Source: Rhizobium jaguaris
GTDB taxonomy: Bacteria; Pseudomonadota; Alphaproteobacteria; Rhizobiales; Rhizobiaceae
NCBI RefSeq assembly: GCF_003627755.1
Contig: NZ_CP032694.1
Coordinates: forward strand, 3,525,501 to 3,589,500
Length of the DNA stretch: 64,000 nucleotides
Reading direction: 5' to 3'
Below, piece by piece: positions 34,972-44,356 of the stretch. Each line of letters begins with the position of its first letter. Within the stretch, counting starts at the first letter, position 1. The notes below the pieces were generated by a model, which saw nothing but the letters and a program-made list of their open reading frames with translations, ran no database searches and was not told where the DNA came from. The position numbers and the translations under genes are program-made.

Positions 34972-35001
34972 AAAAACCGCCGAATCGCTTCGGCGGTTTT
35001 T
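34972..35001. terminator. Bidirectional terminator (GapR-like / DUF882 genes)
   Basis: AAAAACCGCCGAA and TTCGGCGGTTTTT form a perfect 13-bp arm pair around TCGC, with T-runs on both strands. It ends both convergent transcripts. Confidence 0.93.
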
Positions 35002-35023
35002 CTTTTGGAATTGATGGCAGCGG

Positions 35024-37000
35024 TTATTCGACGGAATTGAACTTCTTCACCTGCAGGAAGTTCACGGCCGAACCGCTGAAGCGTTCCGGGTCGATCGACG
35101 CTGTCTGAACCTTGAAGCCATCGGTGTAGACGGCGGTCGGCTGGGCGCGCAGCGTCGGGCTCACAAAGCGCGGAGCCTTGACCGGGCGGTTGACGATCTC
35201 GACGCGGGCATTGGTGATCGCCCACTGCGAGATCATCTTTTCGGTCAGCTTCGGCTCGGTAGTCACCGTCGCGCGGCCGGCATCAGCTACTGCAGCATCC
35301 TGCTTGTTCGGACGGCCGCCCTTGGTCGCAATACCAGCAGCGATCGGACGTTCCTGCGGCACCGCCATCTCGAAATTGTCCCTGAAGCGGCTACCGCCGG
35401 CCTTCATCTCGCTGGCGGTCGGCGCAAGTGCTGCCACCTGCATCGGCATCTGCGGCCTCTTCTGCGGCGAGACCGCAGCGATCGCCCGCACGGCGTCATT
35501 GTCGGCAACGGCATTGTCCTTGGCCGGCGGCGCGGCATCCGCGGTATTCTTCGGCGGCGCCTCATCCTTGGACGCGGCGTTGTTGGCAGCAACTACAGCC
35601 ACGGGAACGCCGACATTCGTACCCGTCTGATCGACGCGATGCTGTTCGAGGGCAGCAACGATCGAGGGCGACAGCGTGCCCTCGTCGGCCGCATCATCGA
35701 CCGCATCCGGATCGGCGTCGGCAGAGGCAAGCAGGCTCTCGGCGACTTCCGGACGTTCGGCTGGAACCGGCACGTCGGCGGTCTGATCGTTCGCGTCGGA
35801 CTCGGCGGAGGCCAACTCGGCATCCCCGGGCGAACGGCGCTCAAGCAATGCAGGCACAGGAACGTGATAGGCGCGAAGATCGGCAAATTGCTGTTGGTCC
35901 TGCTGGCCATTCGGCATGGCTGCGGCCATCGCATCTTGAGCGGCATTCTGCGGTGACGACATCAGAGCCGAAGCAACGTCGCTTCCTGCCGGTTGATTGC
36001 CGAAGGCCGGACGAACCTGCGGAACAGGCGCGTTTATGCTGGCAACCTGCGTCTGTGTCGGCGGCTGGCTGTCGTCGCCCTCGTCCGCAGTTGCTGGAGC
36101 CTGCCCAGCCTTGTTGCTCGCAACCATCGTGGTCGGCGCTGCCGTTGCCGGTGCACCTTCATCCGCATTGTCCTCTTCCTCATCCGCGCCACCGCCGCCA
36201 AACAGCCTGGCGAAGAAGCCGCGACGCGAATGCGAAGCGCTGGCGATCTGGATATCGTCGGACGCCATGCGGCGCTTATAGTCGGCAACCGCTTCCTGAT
36301 ATCCCGGCAACGGCCGTCCGTCGGCCGGAATATGCATGGTCTTGCCATCGGGGAAGAGGCGGACGAGATCCTGGCGATCCATGCGCGGCCATGCGCGCAC
36401 GCCGCCAACGTCCATGTGGACGAAGGGCGAGCCGGACGTCGGATAATAGCCGACACCGCCGACCTGCAACTTCATGCCGATCTCGCGCAACTTCGTGAGC
36501 CTGACGTCGGGAAGATAGAAATCCATCGCGTTGCCAAGCATATGTTGGCTCTTCTTCGCGACACCTGTATGGGCCGAACGTGTGCGCAGCATCTCGTTGG
36601 TACCCGGTGACCGGAAGCCGCAGACGACATAGATGAATTCATGCGAGCCGCTTTCGCGGTAGACTTCCCAAATCAGGTCGAACAAGCGCGGGTTCATCTT
36701 GGTGGGCTGGTTTTTACGCCAGTCGCGCAGGATGCGGTTCAGTTTCTCCAGACCGTCCGGATCGAACTTTCCATTGCGCTTGTAGGTGATGACGGCCTTT
36801 TCGCCTGTATGGACATAGTAGATCTTGAGGCTTCGAGTTTCGCCGCCTGCCTGGGATGGGGTGCCAATGAAAACCGGAGTGGAAACAGCCATCGCAAGCA
36901 GACCAACGGCTACGACCTTGGCCACCTTACGAAATATCTCTGAGCACGCAAAAAGCCTGCTCAAGCTATTAGGCTTGGTATTCCCACTCAGATTCGGCAA
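35024..37000 (-). CDS. DUF882 (peptidase M15-like) protein with long disordered tail
   Basis: A protein of 658 residues. The signal/anchor is at about 24-50. The DUF882 domain at about 55-230 has murein-endopeptidase-type metal motifs: KKSQHMLGNAMDFYLPD (His...Asp) and SPFVHMDVGGVRAWPR (His). It probably trims peptidoglycan cross-links in the periplasm. From about residue 260 to 560 the chain is Ala/Pro/Asp/Gln-rich and probably disordered; the last 100 residues are more ordered (MISQWAITNARVEIVNRPVK). The start is a TTG at 37000 after GGGGA; I see no better ATG before the signal. Confidence 0.87.
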   Translation of the reverse strand: MPNLSGNTKPNSLSRLFACSEIFRKVAKVVAVGLLAMAVSTPVFIGTPSQAGGETRSLKIYYVHTGEKAVITYKRNGKFDPDGLEKLNRILRDWRKNQPTKMNPRLFDLIWEVYRESGSHEFIYVVCGFRSPGTNEMLRTRSAHTGVAKKSQHMLGNAMDFYLPDVRLTKLREIGMKLQVGGVGYYPTSGSPFVHMDVGGVRAWPRMDRQDLVRLFPDGKTMHIPADGRPLPGYQEAVADYKRRMASDDIQIASASHSRRGFFARLFGGGGADEEEDNADEGAPATAAPTTMVASNKAGQAPATADEGDDSQPPTQTQVASINAPVPQVRPAFGNQPAGSDVASALMSSPQNAAQDAMAAAMPNGQQDQQQFADLRAYHVPVPALLERRSPGDAELASAESDANDQTADVPVPAERPEVAESLLASADADPDAVDDAADEGTLSPSIVAALEQHRVDQTGTNVGVPVAVVAANNAASKDEAPPKNTADAAPPAKDNAVADNDAVRAIAAVSPQKRPQMPMQVAALAPTASEMKAGGSRFRDNFEMAVPQERPIAAGIATKGGRPNKQDAAVADAGRATVTTEPKLTEKMISQWAITNARVEIVNRPVKAPRFVSPTLRAQPTAVYTDGFKVQTASIDPERFSGSAVNFLQVKKFNSVE

Positions 37001-37174
37001 TTCGATCCCCGTCCGACAGACAATGTCGCATCGTGTTCCAAATGGCTGTCAATTGCGGTGACACGATGGCAAAAATGCCACACATAGTCGCCACCTTCAT
37101 ACATGGTGAACGATGCACTAACAAGTGCTTTACGACGGGTAACAAAATATGCTTGCCTAAACGTTAAAATACTT

Positions 37175-38758
37175 TCAGGCTGCATGTTTCTGCGGGTCAT
37201 CCGGGTCTATCCCATAGTCTTTCAACTTGCGATAGAGGGTCGAACGGCCAATCCCGAGCTTTCTCGCCACTTGACTCATTTGTCCTCGATAGAATTTGAG
37301 AGCGAATCGAATGAGCTCTTCTTCAACATCTGCGAGCTTTCTGACGTCGCCGGACGGGTCGGTGCTGGCGATGACATTGTCAGAAATATGTCCAGATTGT
37401 GTTTCGACGATCGAAAGCGGAGAGATTGTAATCACATCCGAGGAAATGACACGCATACCGTGCTCAAATCTCTCGGCTGCATCCGCGTCGGTGCTGAAAG
37501 TCTGAGAATTATCCACAACTAAAGTCGGATGCTCAGCGGTGAAATAACCTGGCAGCTGTGCCGCAATCTGCGGGAAATCGGCTTCAATCAGGTCTGCCCC
37601 CTCGGACAGCACGACCGCGCGGAAGATCGCGTTTTCGAGCTGGCGGATATTGCCCGGCCAGTCATAGGCCGTCAGCAATGCCAGTGCGCCAGGGCTGATC
37701 GAAAGCGAGTGGCCGAGCTTCTGCTCGAGCGCAAATCGGTCGGCGAAGGCGCGGGCAAGGTACGGGATATCCTCCTTGCGGCGGCGTAGCGCCGGCATGG
37801 TGATCGGGAAAACGTTGAGGCGATAATAAAGGTCTTCACGGAACCGGCCGGACTTCACTTCCTCGATCAAATCCTTGTTGGTGGCCGAGATCAGCCGGAC
37901 GTTGACCTTCTGCGCGACGCGTGCGCCGACTGTCTCGATCTCGCCCTGCTGTACGGCGCGCAGGAGCTTGACCTGCACCTCCAGCGGCAGATCGCCGACT
38001 TCGTCGAGAAACAGCGTGCCACCGTCTGCTTCCATGAACTTGCCGACATGCCGCTCGGCAGCACCGGTGAACGCACCCTTCTCATGGCCGAAGAGAATAC
38101 TCTCGACAAGATTGTGCGGAATCGCACCGCAATTCACCGTCACGAACGGTTTGCCGGCGCGGTCGCTGGCGGCCTGGATGGCACGCGCCACCAGCTCTTT
38201 GCCAACACCGGATTCGCCTTCCAGCACCACGGGGATGTTCGATTGTGCGGCTCTCTGGGCAAGGTCGACCACCCGCATCATCGCCGGGCTTGCCGAGACG
38301 ATGTCGTCGAAACTGATCGCACTCGAACGCACCCTGCGTCCGGCACGCGCCCTTGCCTCGCGCTGATCGAGCTTCAACGCATTGGCGATCGAAGCCGCTA
38401 TCCGTTCGGGCGACACCGGCTTGACGACGAAATCGAAAGCGCCAGCCCGCATGGCCTGCACCACGGTCTCAATGCCGCCCTGCCCCGTCTGCACGATGAC
38501 GGGCAGATCGGTACCCATATCGCTCAACGCGCCCAGAAACTCGATGCCGTTCATCTCCGGCATCATGAGATCAAGCACGATCACATTGATCTGCTCGCTA
38601 TTGCGCTTCAGAATCTCAAGGCCGAAGCGGCCATTCTCTGCCATATGAGCAACGTGTCCGTGCCGCTCGATAGCGTTTTTCAGCAGACGCCGTTGAATCG
38701 GATCATCCTCAACAACGAGAATCTGCGCGCCCCCCTTGGCGCTATTAAATACGGTCAT
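37175..38758 (-). CDS. Sigma-54-dependent response regulator, TacA-like
   Basis: A protein of 527 residues. The receiver domain has D18-D19, phospho-acceptor D63 in [11 protein letters not shown] and Lys in VVKPVSPE. The AAA+ domain has Walker [15 protein letters not shown], the sigma-54 contact loop GAFTGA and Walker [15 protein letters not shown] Fis-type helix-turn-helix ([17 protein letters not shown]) ends the protein. It activates RpoN promoters when phosphorylated. It resembles Caulobacter TacA. No histidine kinase gene is adjacent, so it is an orphan here. Confidence 0.92.
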   Translation of the reverse strand: MTVFNSAKGGAQILVVEDDPIQRRLLKNAIERHGHVAHMAENGRFGLEILKRNSEQINVIVLDLMMPEMNGIEFLGALSDMGTDLPVIVQTGQGGIETVVQAMRAGAFDFVVKPVSPERIAASIANALKLDQREARARAGRRVRSSAISFDDIVSASPAMMRVVDLAQRAAQSNIPVVLEGESGVGKELVARAIQAASDRAGKPFVTVNCGAIPHNLVESILFGHEKGAFTGAAERHVGKFMEADGGTLFLDEVGDLPLEVQVKLLRAVQQGEIETVGARVAQKVNVRLISATNKDLIEEVKSGRFREDLYYRLNVFPITMPALRRRKEDIPYLARAFADRFALEQKLGHSLSISPGALALLTAYDWPGNIRQLENAIFRAVVLSEGADLIEADFPQIAAQLPGYFTAEHPTLVVDNSQTFSTDADAAERFEHGMRVISSDVITISPLSIVETQSGHISDNVIASTDPSGDVRKLADVEEELIRFALKFYRGQMSQVARKLGIGRSTLYRKLKDYGIDPDDPQKHAA

Positions 38759-38981
38759 TGGTGCCTCACTTCATGCGAAACCTGACGCGGACATTCGCAG
38801 AAAGGCTTGAACATGAAGTTTTGCCAAAGCATCGTATTTTAATCATCGTGACGAATGTAACATCGCGTGAGAGTCCGGTTGTTTGGCCCCAAGGAAATCC
38901 GCCCTTGCCGCCGCCTTTTCAGCGGAATAGACACGGACGGACCGGACTGTCCCGCAAAGAAAAGCAGAGGAACTACCGCCC

Positions 38982-40835
38982 ATGAGCCCGACCTCGCTCT
39001 ATTCATCCCTTAATTTTTCCGCTGGCCCGGCGGCGGCGGCCAATGCCGAACTCGGCGACCTGCCCGCCTGGAAACTCAGCGATCTCTATCCTTCCGCCAC
39101 ATCCACCGCCTTCGTCAGCGACATGGAAAAGGCTGGCAAGGCGGCAATCGCCTTCGAGGAAAAATGGAAGGGCAAGCTCGCCGACGCCGCGACAAAAACC
39201 GCCGATGCCGGCATCGGCGCCGCGCTGAAGGAATATGAAGCGCTGGACGACATCATGGGCCGCCTCGGCTCCTTCGCCGGACTGACCTATTTTTCCAACA
39301 CCAGCGATCCGGCTAATGGCAAGCTCTATGGCGACGTGCAGGCGCGGCTGACGGACTATTCGGCCCATCTGCTGTTCTTCCCGCTTGAATTGAACCGTAT
39401 CGACGATGCCGTGATGGATGCGTGCATGGCGAACGATCCGGCTGCTGGCCATTACCGTCCCTGGATCGTCGACCTGCGCAAAGACAAGCCCTATCAGCTC
39501 GACGACAAGCTGGAGCAGCTGTTCCTGGAAAAATCCATGACCAGCGCCGCCGCCTTCAATCGCCTGTTCGACGAGACCATGGCGGAACTGCGCTTCGACG
39601 TCGACGGCGAGAAGCTGCCGCTGGAAGTCGCCTTGAACATGCTGCAGGAAAAAGATCCGGAGGTACGCCGCAAGGCGGCAATGGCTTTGGCCGAGACCTT
39701 CAAGGCCAATTTGCGCGTCTTCACCCTGATCACCAATACGCTCGCTAAAGACAAAGACATTGCCGACCGCTGGCGCGGCTTCGAGGATATTGCCGACAGC
39801 CGGCATCTGGCAAACCGCGTCGAGCGCGACGTCGTCGACGCATTGGCAGCGGCGGTGCGCGATGCCTATCCGCGCCTCTCGCACCGCTATTACAAGATGA
39901 AGGCCAAGTGGCTCGGCATGGAACAGATGAACTTCTGGGACCGCAACGCGCCGCTACCCGAAACCTCCAACGCGCTGATCCCCTGGACCGAGGCGAAACA
40001 GACCGTTCTTTCCGCCTACGGCAATTTCGCCCCTGAGATGGCCGCGATCGCCAAGCGGTTCTTCGATGAGGAATGGATCGATGCGCCGGTGCGTCCCGGC
40101 AAGGCGCCGGGCGCCTTCGCGCACCCGACCGTTCCTTCCGCCCACCCTTACGTCCTCGTCAACTATATGGGCAAGCCGCGCGATGTCATGACGCTGGCGC
40201 ATGAGCTCGGCCATGGCGTGCATCAGGTGCTTGCCGGCGGCCAGGGCGCGCTGATGTGCCAGACGCCGCTGACCTTGGCTGAAACCGCGTCCGTCTTCGG
40301 CGAAATGCTGACCTTCCGCGCGCTGCTCGACAAGACCACGGACAAGCGCGAGCGCAAGGCGATGCTCGCCCAGAAGGTCGAAGACATGATCAACACGGTC
40401 GTCCGCCAGATCGCCTTCTACGAATTCGAGCGCAAGGTGCACACTGCGCGCAAGAACGGCGAACTGACATCAGACGATATCGGCGAGCTGTGGCTCTCCG
40501 TCCAATCGGAGAGCCTCGGTCCGGCGATCAAGATCTCCGAGGGCTATGAGACCTACTGGTCTTATATCCCCCACTTCATCCATTCGCCCTTCTACGTCTA
40601 CGCTTACGCTTTCGGCGACTGCCTGGTGAATTCGCTTTATGCCGTCTACCAGAATGCCGAGCAGGGCTTTCAGGCGAAATATTTCGAGATGCTGAAGGCC
40701 GGCGGCACCAAGCATCATTCCGAACTCCTGAAACCCTTCGGCCTCGATGCGACCGATCCGTCGTTCTGGAGCAAGGGACTGTCGATGATCGAAGGGCTCA
40801 TCGACGAGCTGGAGGCGCTTGATAAAAGCGCTTGA
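38982..40835 (+). CDS. pepF: Oligoendopeptidase F (M3 metallopeptidase)
   Basis: A protein of 617 residues. The zinc motif HELGH is in MTLAHELGHGVHQVLAGGQG at about residue 407, with the third ligand Glu in TLAETASVFGEMLTF. The N-terminal PepF lid domain and the C-terminal SPFYVYAYAFGDCLVNSLYA are family-typical. It cleaves short peptides in the cytoplasm. Its stop overlaps the pabB frame by four bases, so it opens the pepF-pabB-pabC transcription unit. Confidence 0.95.
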   Translation: MSPTSLYSSLNFSAGPAAAANAELGDLPAWKLSDLYPSATSTAFVSDMEKAGKAAIAFEEKWKGKLADAATKTADAGIGAALKEYEALDDIMGRLGSFAGLTYFSNTSDPANGKLYGDVQARLTDYSAHLLFFPLELNRIDDAVMDACMANDPAAGHYRPWIVDLRKDKPYQLDDKLEQLFLEKSMTSAAAFNRLFDETMAELRFDVDGEKLPLEVALNMLQEKDPEVRRKAAMALAETFKANLRVFTLITNTLAKDKDIADRWRGFEDIADSRHLANRVERDVVDALAAAVRDAYPRLSHRYYKMKAKWLGMEQMNFWDRNAPLPETSNALIPWTEAKQTVLSAYGNFAPEMAAIAKRFFDEEWIDAPVRPGKAPGAFAHPTVPSAHPYVLVNYMGKPRDVMTLAHELGHGVHQVLAGGQGALMCQTPLTLAETASVFGEMLTFRALLDKTTDKRERKAMLAQKVEDMINTVVRQIAFYEFERKVHTARKNGELTSDDIGELWLSVQSESLGPAIKISEGYETYWSYIPHFIHSPFYVYAYAFGDCLVNSLYAVYQNAEQGFQAKYFEMLKAGGTKHHSELLKPFGLDATDPSFWSKGLSMIEGLIDELEALDKSA

Positions 40836-42019
40836 TGCACATTGATGTAGAATCGCGCATGGCCGATGCCCAACCCTACGTCCTCTTTCGGGACGACAGC
40901 ACTGGACAGGTAATGATCTTCGCCGAGCCGGCGGAGATCATCATTGCTCGAACGCACGCGGAATTTTTCGATGCCCTTGAGCGGATGCAGAAGGCGAAGG
41001 CCGAGGGAAAATGGCTGGCGGGCTATCTGGCCTATGAGGCCGGCCATCTCTTTGAGGAAAAACTTGCGCCTTTCGCCGAAGAGAACCGCGAGACGCCGCT
41101 GCTCTGCTTCGGCGTTTTCGATGCTCCCGCGGCCGATGGTCATGCCCTCGCCCAGCCACTTCAACGCCTTGAAAACGAACCGTTTCTGACTGGCGCCACG
41201 GCTGCTTGGGATTTCCCCGTATATAAAGAGAGATTCGACCGGCTGCATTGGCACTTGCGCCAGGGCGACTGCTATCAAGCAAACCTTACCATGCCCATCA
41301 CCGCCCGTTGGAATGGCGACGCCCGCGCTGCCTTCTGGTCGCTGATCGACCGTCAACCGGTAAAGTACGGCGCGCTGGTCGATCTCGGCGGCCCGATCAT
41401 CCTATCGCGGTCGCCCGAACTCTTCTTCCGCACGGATGAGGATGGCTGGATCGAGACACATCCGATGAAGGGCACGGCCAAACGTGGCGCCGACGCCGCC
41501 GAGGACACAGAAATCATCAGCGCCATGCTCGCCGACGAAAAGACGCAGGCCGAAAACCGCATGATCGTCGACCTCTTGCGCAATGATATCTCACGCATCA
41601 CCGAGGTCGGCACCCTCGACGTGCCGAAACTTTTCGAGATCGAGACCTATCCGACGGTGCACCAGATGGTCAGCCATGTGCAGGCGAAGCTGCGCCCCAA
41701 TATGACCATCCGCGATATCTTCGCCGCCCTATTCCCCTGCGGCTCGATCACCGGCGCACCGAAAATGCGGGCGATGGAAATCCTGCACGAGCTCGAAGAC
41801 GGCCCTCGCGACGCCTATTGCGGAGCAATCGGCATGATTTCGCCATCCGGCGCCATGCGCTTTTCCGTGGCGATCCGCACCATCACGCTGTTCGATAACG
41901 GCCGCGCCGTCTTCAATGTGGGCGGCGGCATTGTTTTCGATTCGACGGCGGAAGCGGAATATGAAGAATGCCTGTTGAAGGCACGCTTCGCCGTGGGGGA
42001 CCGATGGATCAAGCGCTAG
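40832..42019 (+). CDS. pabB: Aminodeoxychorismate synthase component I PabB
   Basis: A protein of 395 residues of the chorismate-binding family. It has ETHPMKGTAKRG (the PIKGT-like loop of PabB), ENRMIVDLLRNDISRITEVG, YPTVHQMVSHVQAKL, PCGSITGAPKMRAMEIL and a terminal GGGIVFDSTAEAEYEECLLK. It aminates chorismate to 4-amino-4-deoxychorismate for folate synthesis, using ammonia from PabA elsewhere. Starts possible at 40832 (overlapping pepF) or at an ATG at 40859 before ADAQPYVLF. Overlaps pabC by 16 bases. Confidence 0.94.
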   Translation: MMHIDVESRMADAQPYVLFRDDSTGQVMIFAEPAEIIIARTHAEFFDALERMQKAKAEGKWLAGYLAYEAGHLFEEKLAPFAEENRETPLLCFGVFDAPAADGHALAQPLQRLENEPFLTGATAAWDFPVYKERFDRLHWHLRQGDCYQANLTMPITARWNGDARAAFWSLIDRQPVKYGALVDLGGPIILSRSPELFFRTDEDGWIETHPMKGTAKRGADAAEDTEIISAMLADEKTQAENRMIVDLLRNDISRITEVGTLDVPKLFEIETYPTVHQMVSHVQAKLRPNMTIRDIFAALFPCGSITGAPKMRAMEILHELEDGPRDAYCGAIGMISPSGAMRFSVAIRTITLFDNGRAVFNVGGGIVFDSTAEAEYEECLLKARFAVGDRWIKR

Positions 42020-42645
42020 ACGACTTTTCGCTGATCGAGACGTTGCGCTATGAACCGCAAACAGGTTTTGTGCGTCTGCGCTTACATCTTGCCCGATTGC
42101 AACGTTCCGCCCGTCGTCTGGGTTTCCCCGCGCCGAAAGATGCGCTGACGAAACTGGATGCTATCGTTGCTGGCGCGAACGCGTCGTTGCGGGTCCGCCT
42201 AACTTTCGATCGCACCGGACGAACGGACATCACCACCGCGCCTTTCACGCCTCTCGTTACCGATACGGTCTGGCGCGTCCACATTGCAGAGACACGCGTC
42301 GATTCCGCCGACAAGCTGCTGCGCGTCAAAACCACTCGCCGGTCCGTCTATGAGGCCGCCCGCGCCGAATATTCGCTAGCAGAGGCTGACGAGGTGCTTT
42401 TGCTCAATGAAAAGGGCGAGGTCTGCGAGGGCACCATCACCTCGATTTTCCTCGACGATGGCTCCGGCATGTTGCGTACCCCACCCATTTCTTCAGGGCT
42501 GCTCGCCGGCGTGTTGCGCACCGAACTCATCTGCCAGCGCAAGGCGCGCGTCGGCCGCATAGGGCTGGACGATCTCGAAAAAGGCAGCCTTTATGTCGGA
42601 AACTCTCTGCGCGGACTGATCCGCGCGCAACTCCTACGGAATTGA
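42004..42645 (+). CDS. pabC: Aminodeoxychorismate lyase-like class IV aminotransferase
   Basis: A PLP protein of 213 residues, short for branched-chain aminotransferases and typical of PabC. It shows FSLIETLRYEPQTGFVRLRL, the PLP-Lys region LLRVKTTRRSVYEAAR, DEVLLLNEKGEVCEGTITSI and PISSGLLAGVLRTELI. It releases pyruvate from aminodeoxychorismate to give 4-aminobenzoate. The start at 42004 follows GGGGGA and lies within the pabB end. pabB and pabC are fused in some bacteria; here they are separate, overlapping genes. Confidence 0.88.
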   Translation: MDQALDDFSLIETLRYEPQTGFVRLRLHLARLQRSARRLGFPAPKDALTKLDAIVAGANASLRVRLTFDRTGRTDITTAPFTPLVTDTVWRVHIAETRVDSADKLLRVKTTRRSVYEAARAEYSLAEADEVLLLNEKGEVCEGTITSIFLDDGSGMLRTPPISSGLLAGVLRTELICQRKARVGRIGLDDLEKGSLYVGNSLRGLIRAQLLRN

Positions 42646-42648
42646 TTG

Positions 42649-42933
42649 ATGTTCATCCTCTCGCTAACCTATCTCAAAGGCAATGACGAAGCCGATAAGT
42701 ACATGCAACCGCATATGGCCTGGGTAAAGGAAGGCTATGCCAAGGGCTGGTTCCTGGCTTCCGGCCGCAAGGTGCCCCGTACCGGCGGCGTCATCTTCGC
42801 CCGAGGAGACCGCGCCGAACTGGAAGCCTATGTCGCGGTCGATCCCTTTACTGTTCACGGCATCGCAACATACGACGTCACGGAGATAGCCCTGACGACC
42901 GTGACAGAGGGCTTGGAAGCGTTGAAGAGCTAA
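42649..42933 (+). CDS. YciI-family protein
   Basis: A protein of 94 residues. MFILSLTYLKGNDEADKYMQ, HMAWVKEGYAKGWFLASGRK and the terminal AYVAVDPFTVHGIATYDVTE match the ferredoxin-like YciI family, with the conserved His and Asp of the putative active site. Chemistry of the family is mostly unknown. It begins 3 bases after the pabC stop, so it shares that transcript. I use the ATG; a TTG just before it is also in frame. Confidence 0.88.
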   Translation: MFILSLTYLKGNDEADKYMQPHMAWVKEGYAKGWFLASGRKVPRTGGVIFARGDRAELEAYVAVDPFTVHGIATYDVTEIALTTVTEGLEALKS

Positions 42934-42939
42934 AAAACG

Positions 42940-43308
42940 ATGGACGATCTACAGGCGCGCTTGAAAGATCTGGAAGAACGGCTCTTTGACCCGGCGGTGC
43001 GCGGCTCCCGGCAGATGCTGGCGGATTTACTCTCTGCTGACTTCCGCGAGATCGGCAGCTCCGGCCGGCTCTTCGACCTGGAGGACGTCCTGACCCGGCT
43101 TCCGGTAGATCCGGAGGATATCGCCTTGCGGGCACTCGAGGACTTCGACGCTCGTCTGCTTTCGGACGGCATCGCTCTCGTCACATATCGGGCCACCCGC
43201 GCATCTCCCGACAAGCCAGCGGTCAGAACGCTGCGCAGCTCGATCTGGCGATTGGAAGCGGATGGGCACTGGCGGATGCTATTCCATCAAGGCACGTTAA
43301 TGCGGTAG
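42940..43308 (+). CDS. DUF4440/NTF2-like protein
   Basis: A protein of 122 residues with an alpha+beta barrel pattern: a leading helix (LKDLEERLFD), FREIGSSGRLFDLEDVLTRL and closing strands VRTLRSSIWRLEADGHWRML and FHQGT. This matches DUF4440 of the SnoaL/NTF2-like superfamily. Members are small-molecule enzymes or binding proteins; no catalytic residues can be assigned. It starts 6 bases after the YciI gene stop. Confidence 0.82.
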   Translation: MDDLQARLKDLEERLFDPAVRGSRQMLADLLSADFREIGSSGRLFDLEDVLTRLPVDPEDIALRALEDFDARLLSDGIALVTYRATRASPDKPAVRTLRSSIWRLEADGHWRMLFHQGTLMR

Positions 43309-43317
43309 GTTCCAACC

Positions 43318-44220
43318 ATGACTCTACCCACCTACACGCCCTATGATGGCTCCGCAAAACCCTTCACGATCGGTCTTATGCCGCTCGACCCGCTGCGATG
43401 GATCGAGCCCGATGCCGATCTTGACCGCTATCTCGATGAAAAACAGCGGCTTCTGCGAGACCATCGCGACGCCATTTTCCTCTCGGAGACCGGCTCCGAA
43501 GATGCCCAGCAGGAATGTCTCGATCTCCTAGCTGCGTATCTTTGCCAGCAACATCCCGGCTTCCACCGCCGCGAAGGCGACATCGTCTCTGCCGCGGGGC
43601 ACTCTGTCGATCTTGCCGACCCCAACCTGCCTCCGCTTCTGAAAGCAGGCTCGCTGATCGCCGACGATCTTGTGATCATGCGGCGCAAGACCGATGGCTG
43701 GCACCTCGTCGCGGGCCATGTCGCCTTCCCCTCGTCATGGTCCCTTGCCGAGAAATTCGGGCGGCCTATACAGGCGATCCACGGCGAAGTGCCCGGTTTC
43801 GGCGAAGGCACCCGCAATGCGGTGCTCATCAACCGCATCTTCGACAATCTTCAGGTGACGCAGCCGGTCGAACGATTCAATTGGTCCGTCAGCACCAGCG
43901 GCAATCTCCACCTGCCGTTTCCGCCTGTCCGCCCAAAGGTCGGCGAGGCCTTTACCCTCAATCAACGCTTCGCGCGTATCGAGCGGCAAACACTACGGAA
44001 ACTGCCCATATCTGGCGATATTCTCTTCACGATCCGCATCTACGTTGATCCGATCGCCGCGATCGCCAACCATGCCAAAGCTTCGGAACTGGCGTTAAGC
44101 TTCGCCGCACAATTGGATGCATTGGACGAATCGCAAGCGGCTTATAAAGGTCTGGTTCATCAGAAAGCAGAGCTCGCCAGGCAATTGCGAGCGCTTGTGG
44201 AAGTTGCTTCACCGGCTTGA
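43318..44220 (+). CDS. DUF3445, heme-dependent oxidative N-demethylase family
   Basis: A protein of 300 residues. The family core is visible in FTIGLMPLDPLRWIEPDADL, LVIMRRKTDGWHLVAGHVAF, PSSWSLAEKFGRPIQAIHGE and VERFNWSVSTSG. DUF3445 includes a heme enzyme that oxidatively removes N-methyl groups; heme-binding residues cannot be fixed by eye. It follows the DUF4440 gene by 9 bases and closes the pepF-pab operon as judged by spacing. Confidence 0.85.
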   Translation: MTLPTYTPYDGSAKPFTIGLMPLDPLRWIEPDADLDRYLDEKQRLLRDHRDAIFLSETGSEDAQQECLDLLAAYLCQQHPGFHRREGDIVSAAGHSVDLADPNLPPLLKAGSLIADDLVIMRRKTDGWHLVAGHVAFPSSWSLAEKFGRPIQAIHGEVPGFGEGTRNAVLINRIFDNLQVTQPVERFNWSVSTSGNLHLPFPPVRPKVGEAFTLNQRFARIERQTLRKLPISGDILFTIRIYVDPIAAIANHAKASELALSFAAQLDALDESQAAYKGLVHQKAELARQLRALVEVASPA

Positions 44221-44356
44221 CATTTGGCCGATAAGCCGGAACGGCTCTTTATTGTGACATCAATTTATGGTTAGAGCCGTTCAACTCGCATTTTCGCGCT
44301 AACATTGATTGTATTTCATAGGCCGAACGGCGTCCTGCCTTTCGAAGGAGACAAGA

